A stretch of 64,000 nt of DNA, from assembly GCA_027484825.1 (NCBI GenBank), contig JAIXSE010000021.1:310001-374000 (forward strand). The letters run 5' to 3'. The position numbers were made by a program, and so were the translations under genes. Positions 28,278 to 37,345 of this stretch are shown here, in pieces (position 1 is the first letter of the stretch; each line of letters begins with the position of its first letter). Origin of the DNA: Rubrivivax sp. (GTDB taxonomy: Bacteria > Pseudomonadota > Gammaproteobacteria > Burkholderiales > Burkholderiaceae_C). The notes beneath the pieces are model-generated. The model saw nothing but the letters and a program-made list of their open reading frames with translations. It did not search any database and had not been told where the DNA came from.

Positions 28278-28877
28278 TCAGTCCTTGACGGCGGCGTTGT
28301 GCTTCTTGTTGTAGATGCGCGCGCTCTGATGGTTCTCTGCGTGCTGGATGTTGCGCTGCTCACGGGCGCTGACGTGTCCATCCGCGCCGGCATGTGCTTC
28401 GCGAGCGTCCACATGCGCCTGGCCGCGCTCCAGGCTGGCGGCTTCGCGGTTGGTCAGACTGCCGCTGCGAACGCCCTGGTTGATGCGCTTCTCTTGCTCG
28501 ATGTTGCGCTGCACATCCGCCTGCGCCCGCTGCGACGAGGCCGACAGCGGATTGCCGTTGACGCCGTTGGTCGTGGCGGTGTGAATGTCGCGGCTGGCCT
28601 TGTTCTGCGCCTCAGTGATCTGGGCCCGTTCACCGGCGGTCATCTTGCCGTCCTTCAGGGCCTTGGCCTCCAGCCGGTCCACATGCGCTTCGTCGCTTTG
28701 CAGCTTGGCGTTTTCACGGGCCGTGATGGTGCCATTGCGCAGTCCGTTTTCGATCCGCTGTTCCTGCTTGACGTCGCGCTGCGTCGTCGTGGCGGCGTTG
28801 GTTTGGGCCGATGCCGCAAAGCTGCTGCCGAAGGCAGCGGTGGCGATCAGGGCAGTGACGAGAAGGTTGCGGTTCAT
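28278..28877 (-). CDS. Secreted hypothetical protein with internal duplication
   Basis: A 199-residue protein with the start set at MNRNLLVTALIATAAFGSSFAASAQ, a signal peptide preceded by GGAGCCTCTCC; the track start adds 36 unrelated codons. The mature part is highly charged, Cys-free and built of two repeats of about 75 residues: RDVKQEQRIENGLRNGTITARENAKL...HVDRLEAKALKDGKMTAGERAQITEAQNKASRDI and NIEQEKRINQGVRSGSLTNREAASL...HVDAREAHAGADGHVSAREQRNIQHAENHQSARI. It is predicted to be all-helical and periplasmic. It resembles conserved Burkholderiales proteins of unknown function. Confidence 0.8.
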   Translation of the reverse strand: MNRNLLVTALIATAAFGSSFAASAQTNAATTTQRDVKQEQRIENGLRNGTITARENAKLQSDEAHVDRLEAKALKDGKMTAGERAQITEAQNKASRDIHTATTNGVNGNPLSASSQRAQADVQRNIEQEKRINQGVRSGSLTNREAASLERGQAHVDAREAHAGADGHVSAREQRNIQHAENHQSARIYNKKHNAAVKD

Positions 28878-29015
28878 GGAGAGGCTCCAGAGTGTGTCGG
28901 TGCCGATACAACGAACCGGTTCACACCGCCGATGACCGTTTCCACAAACATCACCTGCCGTTGCAATTGGTTTACCCGGCAGCAAAGGAGCGCCCGGATG
29001 AGGGGCCGCAGTGCC

Positions 29016-29621
29016 TCAGGTGCGATGAAGCTCGCTCATTTCGAGGCCCTTCAAGCCGGCGTCTGCCATCGCCCGGGCTGTTTCAACGCCGACCACGAGG
29101 GCCCATGACTTCAGCGGCACGGATCCGAATTCGAGGGAGGACCGATACACCCCGGCCGTGAGCGGCGCCGTCAGCGTGTTCAGGAAGCTGGGGATGGGAC
29201 CGACTTCATCGAAGTATTCACCGCAGATGGCGCACGGATCGTTGCGCCGGCCCGCCTCGTAGTCCAGGACTTGCCGGGGATACAGCCAGAAGAAATCGAG
29301 GTCGGCCGGCAGGACCCGAAAGTCATCTTCGGTCGCGCCGCAGGTGAGCAAAAGGCTGCGCATCCGCTGCGAGACCAGCACCCCACCGTCGTACGTGACT
29401 GTGAGGTCCCGACGTCTTTTCTTCACACGAAAGAGTGGATCGACATAGGCCTTGTCGGCCTTCGCGCCGCAAGCCGGGCAGGTGGCCGGGTGCGGGTGAC
29501 CCAGGCGGCCGAAGCGCCAGTCGGTCTGGGGCGCAGGGGGGCGGTAGGTCTCGCCGCCCAGCATGTAGGTTCCGTCGTCCTGTCCAGACAATTCGAATGC
29601 CCAGGGCTGGCGTGGCGGCAT
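29016..29621 (-). CDS. Double-CXXCG motif protein (SitI6-type immunity-like)
   Basis: A 201-residue protein without signal peptide or membrane segment. It contains CPACG (about residue 48) and CAICG (about residue 130), which together suggest a zinc ribbon split by a long insert. The body has DLTVTYDGGVLVSQRMRSLLLTCGATEDDFRVLP and a C-terminal ALVVGVETARAMADAGLKGLEM. The pairing of two CxxCG motifs at this spacing resembles the double-CXXCG family best known from Myxococcus, whose SitI6 members are immunity proteins against contact-delivered toxins. That assignment is from memory of the family. No cognate toxin is next to it. Confidence 0.6.
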   Translation of the reverse strand: MPPRQPWAFELSGQDDGTYMLGGETYRPPAPQTDWRFGRLGHPHPATCPACGAKADKAYVDPLFRVKKRRRDLTVTYDGGVLVSQRMRSLLLTCGATEDDFRVLPADLDFFWLYPRQVLDYEAGRRNDPCAICGEYFDEVGPIPSFLNTLTAPLTAGVYRSSLEFGSVPLKSWALVVGVETARAMADAGLKGLEMSELHRT

Positions 29622-29670
29622 GGCGCGCTCTTCAATAGGGTGGGGGATGGGGGGCCCGGGGTGTCGGGGC

Positions 29671-30585
29671 TCAGGCTTTCAAAGGATAGGTGAACAGCAC
29701 AAAGTGCAGGGCGTTCACACCAAAGTGCAGCAGTACCGAGGCTTCAATCCGCCGCTGCCATTGATAGACGAAGGCGTAGCCTGCACCGGCCACCGTCGCC
29801 ACCGCCATCATGCCGGTACCGGCGCCTGCATGGGCCGCGCCGAAGAGCACTGCGGTGATGACGAGCGCCGCAACAGGTCGCCATCCCCAGCCATGGGGGA
29901 GGACTGTTGAAGGGGATGCGGCCAGGCGTTCCTGCACCATCACGCGGAACAGCGCCTCTTCCGCCACACACGTCAGCAGCAGGTTGGTCACCAGGAACTG
30001 AAGTGCCTGCGGCGGCCATTTGGGATCCCATCGGATCATGCCCAGCGCGGCGGCCAGTCCAAGGGCCGCGCCCGCCACGATCAGGGTCAGCAGCAGTGTC
30101 ATGGCCAGAGGTCTGACCACCCCATCCCCGCGTCGGAACCTCGGCGCCAGCAGTGCCACCAACACGAGGCCCACCGAGCCCTTATCGAAATTGAGATATT
30201 GGGTGAACGGTTGGCCGTCTTCGGAGAACTTCACCGCATCAAGGGCCACAGGATTGCGGAATCCTGGCACCGCATGCAGGGATAGCGCCACCGCAAGGAC
30301 CAACAGACATGCAAACACCAACCAATATCGCGAAGGCCGCGCAGGGCAGCCAAGCCCCCCTAGTCCCCCAAGCAGCGTCTGACGTCGCAGCAGTTCCGCC
30401 AGTCCAATCAGCAGCACCAAGGCCGCCACACCGACCGGCGCGACAAACCCTTGCGCGACCGCCAACCCCGTAGCGGCAGCGTACACAACGCACCACGGAG
30501 CAATCGACCAACCGGCCCCGATGCGCACCGATGGCAACCAAACGGCCGCAACGGCCAGCATCAACAAAAGAAAGGGAGTCGCCAT
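29671..30585 (-). CDS. CPBP-family intramembrane glutamic endopeptidase
   Basis: A 304-residue multi-pass membrane protein, starting at MATPFLLLMLAVAAVWLP; the track begins at a TTG 18 codons earlier. It has about eight hydrophobic segments. The CPBP/Abi (Rce1-like) signature is complete: CVAEEALFRVMVQERL (EExxxR), then AVLFGAAHAG (FxxxH) and HFGVNALHF. Such enzymes process prenylated proteins in eukaryotes; bacterial members have roles in bacteriocin immunity or are unknown. It lies next to the CXXCG protein, 49 bp apart on the same strand, which may mean a shared transcript. Confidence 0.87.
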   Translation of the reverse strand: MATPFLLLMLAVAAVWLPSVRIGAGWSIAPWCVVYAAATGLAVAQGFVAPVGVAALVLLIGLAELLRRQTLLGGLGGLGCPARPSRYWLVFACLLVLAVALSLHAVPGFRNPVALDAVKFSEDGQPFTQYLNFDKGSVGLVLVALLAPRFRRGDGVVRPLAMTLLLTLIVAGAALGLAAALGMIRWDPKWPPQALQFLVTNLLLTCVAEEALFRVMVQERLAASPSTVLPHGWGWRPVAALVITAVLFGAAHAGAGTGMMAVATVAGAGYAFVYQWQRRIEASVLLHFGVNALHFVLFTYPLKA

Positions 30586-30708
30586 GGCGAGGATGCGCTG
30601 CGCAGCGAGGAGCAAGGGGGCAAGGGAGCAAGGGGGCAACGACGGACCGCGTTCTACCGTTCTACGGCTCCATCCAACGCGCCCACCGCGAAAGCCCCGC
30701 TCAGCGCC

Positions 30709-31518
30709 TCACACCGCCACCGGCGCCTTGATCGGCGCGTGATGCTGATAGTCCTGCAATTCGAAGTCCTCGAACGCGTAGTCGAAGATCGACGCCGGGC
30801 GACGCTTGATGTGCATCGTGGGGTAGGGGAAGGGCTCGCGGCTGAGCTGCGTCTGCACCTGCTCGAAGTGATTCGAATAGATGTGGCAGTCGCCCCCCGT
30901 CCAGATGAAGTCGCCCAGCCCCAGGTCGCACTGCTGCGCCAGCATCATCGTCAGCAGCGCATAGCTGGCGATGTTGAAGGGCACGCCCAGGAAGATGTCC
31001 GCACTGCGCTGGTACAGCTGGCAGGACAGCTTGCCGTCCGCCACATAGAACTGGAAAAAGGCGTGGCACGGCATCAGCGCCATCTTGTCCAGGTCCGCCA
31101 CATTCCACGCGCTCACGATGATGCGGCGTGAATCCGGATTGCTCTTGAGCTGCTGCACCACCTGGCTGATCTGGTCGATATGACCGCCGTCCGGCGTCGG
31201 CCAGTTGCGCCACTGCACACCGTAGACCGGGCCCAGTTCGCCATCTTCACGCGCCCATTCGTCCCAGATGGTGCAGCCGCGTTCCTGCAGCCACTTCACA
31301 TTGGAGTCCCCGCGCAGGAACCACAGCAGTTCCAGGATGATGGACTTCAGATGCACCTTCTTGGTGGTGACCAGCGGGAACCCTTCGTTCAGGTCGAAGC
31401 GCATCTGGTGCCCGAAGACGCTGCGGGTGCCCGTGCCGGTGCGGTCGCCCTTGGCCACGCCATGCTCGAACACATGGCGCATGAAATCTTCGTATTGGTG
31501 GCGGACAGGGCGGGTCAT
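30709..31518 (-). CDS. thyA: Thymidylate synthase ThyA
   Basis: A 269-residue enzyme that methylates dUMP to dTMP with methylene-tetrahydrofolate. The start at [20 protein letters not shown] gives the standard length. The order of motifs is [47 protein letters not shown], the active-site segment [42 protein letters not shown], and the nucleotide-contact region [14 protein letters not shown]. All catalytic positions, including Cys in MPCHAF and Arg in YQRSAD, are present. Confidence 0.97.
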   Translation of the reverse strand: MTRPVRHQYEDFMRHVFEHGVAKGDRTGTGTRSVFGHQMRFDLNEGFPLVTTKKVHLKSIILELLWFLRGDSNVKWLQERGCTIWDEWAREDGELGPVYGVQWRNWPTPDGGHIDQISQVVQQLKSNPDSRRIIVSAWNVADLDKMALMPCHAFFQFYVADGKLSCQLYQRSADIFLGVPFNIASYALLTMMLAQQCDLGLGDFIWTGGDCHIYSNHFEQVQTQLSREPFPYPTMHIKRRPASIFDYAFEDFELQDYQHHAPIKAPVAV

Positions 31519-31670
31519 GGGCAGCTCGAGGACAGGTCGCAAAATGATCGCAGGCGCGATCCAGCGCGCATTCTAGTGGTGGCGTTCGGCGCCGATCTTC
31601 AGACCCTGACGGACGCCGGCGCTCGATGCCGGCTCGTTCCGCAGAAGGCCCTGAGAGGCCGCCCGGGGGC

Positions 31671-33506
31671 TCAATGATTGAATTGCAGCGCCGCCAGCCG
31701 GGCATACAAGCCGCCTTGCGCCACGAGTTCCGCATGCCGGCCTTGCTCCACAATGCGGCCCTGGTCCATCACGATGATCCGGTCCGCCCGCTGCACCGTG
31801 GCCAGCCGGTGGGCAATGACCAGCGTGGTGCGGTCCCGCATGGCTTCGTCCAGGGCCTGCTGCACCAGACGCTCGCTTTCGGCGTCCAGGGCGCTGGTGG
31901 CTTCGTCCAGCAGCAGCAGCGGGGCGTTCTGCAGCATCGCGCGGGCGATCGCAATCCGCTGGCGCTGACCGCCGGACAGCCGCACGCCGCGCTCGCCCAG
32001 GAAGCTGTCGTAGCCCTGCGGAAGTTGTTCGATGAATTCGTGCGCATGCGCGGCCTTGGCGGCCGCCACCACCTCGTCCCGGCTCGCGTCTGGGCGGCCG
32101 TAGCGGATGTTGTCCAGCGCCGTGGCGGAGAAGATGACGCTTTGCTGCGGCACCAGGGCCATGCGTGCCCGCAGCTCGGCCAGCCGCACCCGGTCCACCC
32201 GCACGCCGTCGACCAGAATGTCCCCGTCCTGTGCATCGTAGAAACGCTGCAGCAGCTGCAGCACCGTGCTCTTGCCAGCGCCGCTGGGCCCGACCAGGGC
32301 CACGGTTTCTCCAGGGGCGATGTCCAGGTCAAAGGCGCTCAGGGCCGCGCGGTCCGGTCGCGACGGGTAGTGGAAGCGCACCTGGCGGAACTGCACATGG
32401 GCCGGGCCTTCCACCGGGGTCATGGCAAGCGGCGCCACCGGGTCGGCCACCGGCGAGCGGGCGGCGAGCAGCTCCATCAGCCGCTCGGTCGCGCCGGCGG
32501 CGCGCAGCAGGTCGCCCCAGACCTCGGCCAGCACCGCCACCGACGACACCAGCAAGATCACATAGACCACTGTCTGGCCCAGGTGGCCTGCGGTGATGTG
32601 CCCGGCCATCACCGCCTGCGTCCCCTGATACAAGCCCCAGAGCAGGGCGCCAAAGGTGGCGGTGATGATGAACGCCACCAGCAGCGACCGCACCTTGGTG
32701 CGCTTGCGGGCGGTGTCGAAGGCCGCCTCACTGGCCACGCCAAAGCGCTGCGCTTCCCGGTCTTCCTGCGCATGGGACTGCACCACCGAGATGGCATTGA
32801 GCATTTCGGCGGCAATCGCGCTGGTGTCGGCCACCCGGTCCTGGCTGGCCCGCGACAGGCGCCGCACCCGCCGACCGAAGAACATGGCCGGCAGCACCAC
32901 CAACACCAGAATGCCCATCACCTGGCTCATCACCCAGGGGTTGGTGGCAATCAGCAGGCCAACCGCGCCCAGGCCCATGATCATGTTGCGCAGGCCCATG
33001 GACAGGCTGGAACCGACGATGTTCTGGATGACGGTGGTGTCGGTCGTGATGCGGCTGATGACCTCACCGGTCTGGGTGGTCTCGAAAAATTCCGGGCTCT
33101 GGCGCAGCACGTGGGCGTAGACCGCACTGCGTAGATCGGCGCTGACCCGCTCGCCCAGCCAGGTGACCGCATAAAAACGCAGGGCCGAGAAAACGCCCAG
33201 CGCAGCGCCCACAGCGAACAGCCCCAGGAAATGCTCCCGCAGGGCCATCATCCGGTCGCCCGGATCGGCGGAGATCAGGCCTTGGTCGATCAACTGACGC
33301 AGCGCCAGCGGAAACACCAGCGTCGCCACCGCTGCCAGGATCAGGAACAGCACCGCCGCCGCGATACGGCCCTTGTAGGGACGAAGAAACGGCCAGAGCG
33401 CCGGCCACATCGCCCGCAGTGGCGGGGGCGTTGCCGGGCTGGCCTTGATCGAGGACGCGGGGCTGGTGGGAACCGAAGACGGAGCGTTGGCAGGTTGGGC
33501 GGACAT
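31671..33506 (-). CDS. MsbA-type ABC exporter (fused permease and ATPase)
   Basis: A 611-residue half-transporter with the start at MSAQPANAPSSVPTSP; the 913-codon track ORF extends into the divergent operon and is rejected. Six membrane segments occupy about residues 50-325 (first IAAAVLFLILAAVATLVFPLAL). The ATPase has Walker A GPSGAGKSTVLQLL, the signature VRLSGGQRQRIAIARAM, Walker B LLLLDEATSALDAE and the H-loop IAHRLATV. It works as a homodimer exporting lipid or drug; the substrate is not known. It is divergent from marR with overlapping palindromes between them, so joint control is possible. Confidence 0.93.
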   Translation of the reverse strand: MSAQPANAPSSVPTSPASSIKASPATPPPLRAMWPALWPFLRPYKGRIAAAVLFLILAAVATLVFPLALRQLIDQGLISADPGDRMMALREHFLGLFAVGAALGVFSALRFYAVTWLGERVSADLRSAVYAHVLRQSPEFFETTQTGEVISRITTDTTVIQNIVGSSLSMGLRNMIMGLGAVGLLIATNPWVMSQVMGILVLVVLPAMFFGRRVRRLSRASQDRVADTSAIAAEMLNAISVVQSHAQEDREAQRFGVASEAAFDTARKRTKVRSLLVAFIITATFGALLWGLYQGTQAVMAGHITAGHLGQTVVYVILLVSSVAVLAEVWGDLLRAAGATERLMELLAARSPVADPVAPLAMTPVEGPAHVQFRQVRFHYPSRPDRAALSAFDLDIAPGETVALVGPSGAGKSTVLQLLQRFYDAQDGDILVDGVRVDRVRLAELRARMALVPQQSVIFSATALDNIRYGRPDASRDEVVAAAKAAHAHEFIEQLPQGYDSFLGERGVRLSGGQRQRIAIARAMLQNAPLLLLDEATSALDAESERLVQQALDEAMRDRTTLVIAHRLATVQRADRIIVMDQGRIVEQGRHAELVAQGGLYARLAALQFNH

Positions 33507-33606
33507 CGAAACAGTGTAGAGGCAGGTCTGTGACGCATCGCACGGTCCGGTCAAAGCAGGGAATACCCCTGCCTGTCCCAGGCCTTTGGCGACAACTGCA
33601 TGGCAA

Positions 33607-33633
33607 GGCAATGACTGCCTAGGCAATAATTGC
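33607..33633. promoter_or_regulatory. Overlapping palindromes, candidate MarR operator
   Basis: Three palindromes overlap within 27 bp: GGCA-5-TGCC (33607-33619), TGCCTAGGCA (33616-33625) and GCAATAATTGC (33623-33633). They lie 27 bp before marR and about 100 bp before the divergent ABC gene. MarR repressors usually bind such dyads at their own promoter. Confidence 0.6.
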
Positions 33634-33659
33634 GCACCGCCAGCCCTTGAGTCAATGCC

Positions 33660-34190
33660 GTGAGCCCCCGTCCGCCACCGCCCGAGTTCTACACCGCCGA
33701 CAGCTTCACCCGGGAACCCAGCCTGGGCTGGCTGCTGCGCCAGATCAAGCAGTCGATGATCTGCCAGGCCGACAAGCTGCTGGGCGCCCATGACCTGACC
33801 CACGCCCAATGGGCGCCGATGCTGCGCCTGCGTTTTCATGGGCCGATGTCCAGCGCCGCCCTGGCGCGTGAACTGGCCATGGACGGCGGCGCCATGACCC
33901 GGCTGTTGGACCGGCTGGAAGCCAAGAACCTGGTCCAGCGCGAGCGCTCGACCGAAGACCGCCGCGTGGTGATGGTGTCCCTGACCGACCATGGCCTGAA
34001 CGCCATGGCCCGGGCCCCGGCGGTGCTGTCCCAGGTCTCCAACGAGCATCTGGCCGGATTCACCCACGAAGAATTCCGCATGCTGATCGGCTTGCTGCAG
34101 CGGGTGGTGGCCAATGGCCAGGCCATCCGGGATGCGGGCAATGCCTCCGAATCGTCGTCCCTGTCCTGCAGCACGGAGGACGACAGCTGA
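33660..34190 (+). CDS. MarR-family transcriptional regulator
   Basis: A 176-residue winged-helix regulator, probable autorepressor of the downstream efflux operon. The domain covers about 25-150: LGWLLRQIKQSMICQADKLLGAHDLTHAQWAPMLRLRFHGPMSSAALARELAMDGGAMTRLLDRLEAKNLVQRERSTEDRRVVMVSLTDHG, with the recognition helix and the Asp/Arg-rich wing easy to see. The start is a GTG with weak ribosome-binding signals. The C-terminal tail is Ser-rich. Genes follow in the order regulator, outer-membrane channel, adaptor, transporter. Confidence 0.92.
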   Translation: MSPRPPPPEFYTADSFTREPSLGWLLRQIKQSMICQADKLLGAHDLTHAQWAPMLRLRFHGPMSSAALARELAMDGGAMTRLLDRLEAKNLVQRERSTEDRRVVMVSLTDHGLNAMARAPAVLSQVSNEHLAGFTHEEFRMLIGLLQRVVANGQAIRDAGNASESSSLSCSTEDDS

Positions 34191-34320
34191 GGCCCGCAGT
34201 TGAGGCCGACATGGCCCCGCTGCATCGCCCCCCTGATCCTCCAGGACCCGGACCGGAACCAAGAACAACCCAGACCTGCCTCTCATAGAGAACAACAACA
34301 TGATGTCGAGGAACCTTCCC

Positions 34321-35808
34321 ATGACGCCCCGTTCCCTCCACCGCACCACCCTGGCGCTGGCCATGGGCGCCGCCTTGCTGCTGGTGCTCGCCGCCTGCGC
34401 TCCCATCCCCAAGCTGGAACAGCCCGGCCAGACGCTGGACGGCGATGGGGCCGCCCGGCAGCTCGGTCTGGCGTCTGGCGACCACCAGTCGGTGGATCAA
34501 CAGTGGTGGAAGCTGTTCGGGGATGCGCAGCTCGATACCCTGGTGGACCAGGCCATGGCCCAGTCGCCGTCGCTGGCCCTGGCCCGCGCCCGCATCGCCC
34601 GCGCCGCCGCCATGACGGAGAACGCCGAGGCGAATGAGCGTCCGAATGCGGCGCTGGACGCCAGCGTCACCCGTCAGCGCATCACCGAGAACGGCATCTA
34701 TCCCGCGCCGCTGGCCGGCAGCATCCGTACCTTCGGCAATGTGCAGGCCGGTCTGAGCTATGAATGGGATTTCTTCGGCCGCCATGACGCCGAGCTCAAG
34801 GCCGCCCTGGGCCAGAATCGTGCTGCCGAGGCGGACGCCGCCGCCGCCCGCCTGAGCGTGGCCAATGCGATCACCAAGGCCTATGTGGCCCTGGCCCGCA
34901 GCCAGGCCCAGAGCCGCTTGCTGCAGGAACAGGTGGCCCTGCGCCAGCAGGGGTTCGAGCTGGTGCGCCAGCGCTCGGACGCCGGTCTGGACAACAGCCA
35001 GGAACTGCGCCAGGCCGAAGCGCCGCTGCCCGACCTGCAACGCCAGCAACTGGTGCTCCAGGAACAGCAGACCCTGCTGCGCAACCAGATTGCGGCCCTC
35101 ACCGGCCAGGGGCCGTCGGCCACCGCAAGCCTGCAGGCCGCGCTGCCCCGCACGCTGGACTGGCAGCAGGCCCCCAGCCTGGACCTGCTGGGTCGCCGTC
35201 CGGACCTCGCCGCCGCCCGCGCCCGAGTGGAAGCCAGTGCGCAGGATGTGCGGGCGGCTCGCACCCGGTTCTATCCCAGTGTGTCGCTCAGCGCCTTTGT
35301 CGGCCTGAATGCCATCGGTCTGGACGAGCTGTTCAAGTCCGGCAGCCGCCAATGGGGCGGGGGCCCGGCTCTCAGTCTGCCGCTGTTTGATGCCGGCCAT
35401 CTGCGCGCCAACCTGCGTGGCAGTGCCGCCGAACAGGACGCGGCCATTGCCAGCTACAACGCTGCCGTCCTGGATGCCGTGCGCGACGCCAGCGACCAGT
35501 TCGCCAGCCTGCAGTCGCTGCGCCAGCAGCAGACCGCGCAGGACGCGCTGGTGGCTAATGCGGACAGCCAGTACAGCCTGGCGCATCAGCGCTTCCAGGC
35601 CGGATTGGTCAACCGCCTGGCGGTGATCAATGCGCAGCAGTCCAAGGTCACCCAACAGCGCAGCCAACTGGACCTGCAAGCCCAGACGGTGGACGCGCAG
35701 ATCAATCTGATCCGTGCCCTGGGCGGCGGCTATGCCGACCCGGTCACGCAGACGCCCGCTTCCGCCAGCGCGGCACCGGCCGCCCCAAGCTCCTCCTCCC
35801 GCAGCTGA
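34321..35808 (+). CDS. NodT/OprM-family outer-membrane efflux lipoprotein
   Basis: A 495-residue outer-membrane factor. The start at MTPRSLHRTT is preferred because GAGGAA lies just upstream, 7 codons inside the track ORF. It has a lipoprotein signal with lipobox LLVLAAC, then two OEP repeats. Typical features are VDQQWWKLFGDAQLDTLVDQAM, the helical ALARARIARAAAMTENAEANERP, LSYEWDFFGRHDAELKAA, LLGRRPDLAAARARVEAS and FYPSVSLSAFVGL. It pairs with the EmrA and EmrB homologues that follow to span the envelope. Confidence 0.94.
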   Translation: MTPRSLHRTTLALAMGAALLLVLAACAPIPKLEQPGQTLDGDGAARQLGLASGDHQSVDQQWWKLFGDAQLDTLVDQAMAQSPSLALARARIARAAAMTENAEANERPNAALDASVTRQRITENGIYPAPLAGSIRTFGNVQAGLSYEWDFFGRHDAELKAALGQNRAAEADAAAARLSVANAITKAYVALARSQAQSRLLQEQVALRQQGFELVRQRSDAGLDNSQELRQAEAPLPDLQRQQLVLQEQQTLLRNQIAALTGQGPSATASLQAALPRTLDWQQAPSLDLLGRRPDLAAARARVEASAQDVRAARTRFYPSVSLSAFVGLNAIGLDELFKSGSRQWGGGPALSLPLFDAGHLRANLRGSAAEQDAAIASYNAAVLDAVRDASDQFASLQSLRQQQTAQDALVANADSQYSLAHQRFQAGLVNRLAVINAQQSKVTQQRSQLDLQAQTVDAQINLIRALGGGYADPVTQTPASASAAPAAPSSSSRS

Positions 35809-35885
35809 ACCCCATCCGCGGCTGACCGCCCGCGTGAGCCGGTCGCCGCCCTGAACAACATCCAAGAACAGGTCAGAACATCATC

Positions 35886-37271
35886 ATGAGCGCCAAGCCC
35901 GACAACAACACGTCCACGACTCCCGCCGCTGCCGGCAGCAACGGCTCCGGAACTGGGAACGGCAATGGAAATGGCAATGGAAATGGCAAGCCCAACGGCC
36001 AGCGCAAGAAGGGCCTGGCCCTGATCGCGGCAGCCGTCATCGTGGGCGGCATCGGCTACGGCGGTTATCAGTGGCTGGTCAGCAGCCGCTACGAAGAAAC
36101 CGACAACGCCTATGTGCAGGCCAATGTCGTGCAGATCACGCCGCTGGTCGGCGGCACGGTGCGGGCGGTCTACGCCGACGACACCGACTATGTGAAGGCC
36201 GGCCAGAAGCTGGTCAGCCTGGACCCGGCCGACGCCCGCGTGGCGCTGGAGCAGGCCCAGGCCCAGCTGGCGCAGACGGTGCGTGAAGTGCGCACCCTGT
36301 TTGCCAACAACAGCAGCCTGGCCGCGCAGGTGCAGGTCCGTCAGGCCGAGCAGCAACGCGCCCAGTCGGAAATGGCCCGCCTGCAGGCCGACCTGGCCCG
36401 CCGTCAGCCGCTGCTGGCCACCGGCGCGGTGAGCAAGGAAGAGCTGGACCATACCCAGGCCCAACTGACCGCCGCCCGCGCCGCCTACACGGCCTCGCAG
36501 TCCGCCATGCTGGCCGCCCAGGAGCAGTTGCAGTCCAACCAGGCCCTGACCGACGGAGTGGATGTGGAGCAGCATCCCAATGTGCAGCGCGCCGCCGCCC
36601 GCTTCCGTGAGGCTTTCCTGGCCTATCAGCGTGCCGACCTGGTGGCCCCGGTGGATGGCTGGGTGGCACGCCGCTCGGTGCAACTGGGCCAGCGTGTGGC
36701 CGCCGGTAGCCCGCTGATGGCCGTGGTGGGCCTGCAGCAGGTCTGGGTGGATGCCAACTTCAAGGAAAGCCAGCTGGCCAAGCTGCGCATCGGCCAGCCG
36801 GTGACGCTGGAGGCCGACGTCTACGGCAAGAAGACCGAATACCACGGCACGGTGCAGGGCCTGGGAGCGGGCACCGGCGCGGCCTTTGCGCTGCTGCCGG
36901 CCCAGAACGCCACTGGCAACTGGATCAAGGTGGTGCAGCGGGTGCCGGTGCGCATTGCGCTGGATCCCAAGGACGTGGCGGAACATCCGCTGCGGGTCGG
37001 CCTGTCGATGGATGTGCAGGTGGACATCCGCAATCAGGACGGCAAGACCCTGGCCCAGGGCCAGCGTCAGGCCCCGGCGCTGACCACCAACATCTTCGAC
37101 GCCCAGGAGCGCGCCGCTGATGATCAGGTGAACCAGATCATTGCCGCCAACCTTGGCAAGAAGACCGGCAAGTCGATGAAGTCGGGTGCTGCTGCAACTC
37201 CCAAGACAGCCGCCAAGACAACAGCCAAGACGACCGCCCAGCACACTGCCGCCGCCGGTGCGCATGCCTGA
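35886..37271 (+). CDS. EmrA-like HlyD-family membrane fusion protein
   Basis: A 461-residue periplasmic adaptor. It has an N-terminal cytoplasmic Gly-Asn repeat (GTGNGNGNGNGNGKPNG), one membrane anchor (KKGLALIAAAVIVGGIGYGGYQWL), the EmrA hallmark RYEETDNAYVQANVVQITPLVGGTVRAVYADDTDYVKAGQKL, a long coiled-coil hairpin (about 115-230), and a second lipoyl half ADLVAPVDGWVARRSVQLGQRVAAGSPLMAVV. The C-terminal tail is Lys/Thr/Ala-rich. It bridges EmrB to the OprM-like channel. The Gly-Asn run comes from a short DNA repeat of GGCAATGGAAAT units. Confidence 0.94.
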   Translation: MSAKPDNNTSTTPAAAGSNGSGTGNGNGNGNGNGKPNGQRKKGLALIAAAVIVGGIGYGGYQWLVSSRYEETDNAYVQANVVQITPLVGGTVRAVYADDTDYVKAGQKLVSLDPADARVALEQAQAQLAQTVREVRTLFANNSSLAAQVQVRQAEQQRAQSEMARLQADLARRQPLLATGAVSKEELDHTQAQLTAARAAYTASQSAMLAAQEQLQSNQALTDGVDVEQHPNVQRAAARFREAFLAYQRADLVAPVDGWVARRSVQLGQRVAAGSPLMAVVGLQQVWVDANFKESQLAKLRIGQPVTLEADVYGKKTEYHGTVQGLGAGTGAAFALLPAQNATGNWIKVVQRVPVRIALDPKDVAEHPLRVGLSMDVQVDIRNQDGKTLAQGQRQAPALTTNIFDAQERAADDQVNQIIAANLGKKTGKSMKSGAAATPKTAAKTTAKTTAQHTAAAGAHA

Positions 37272-37345
37272 GCCTTGGACGGCGGGTCAGGGCAGGGCGC
37301 CTGCGCCGCTGTCCTGCCCCGCCACCAGAGAAAAAGCGAAACAAG

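Noticed and set aside
33507-34412. N-terminal extension of the MsbA-like ORF to 913 codons
   Set aside because: It crosses marR and the start of the oprM-like gene and has no ABC features; MSAQPANAP at 33506 gives the family length.
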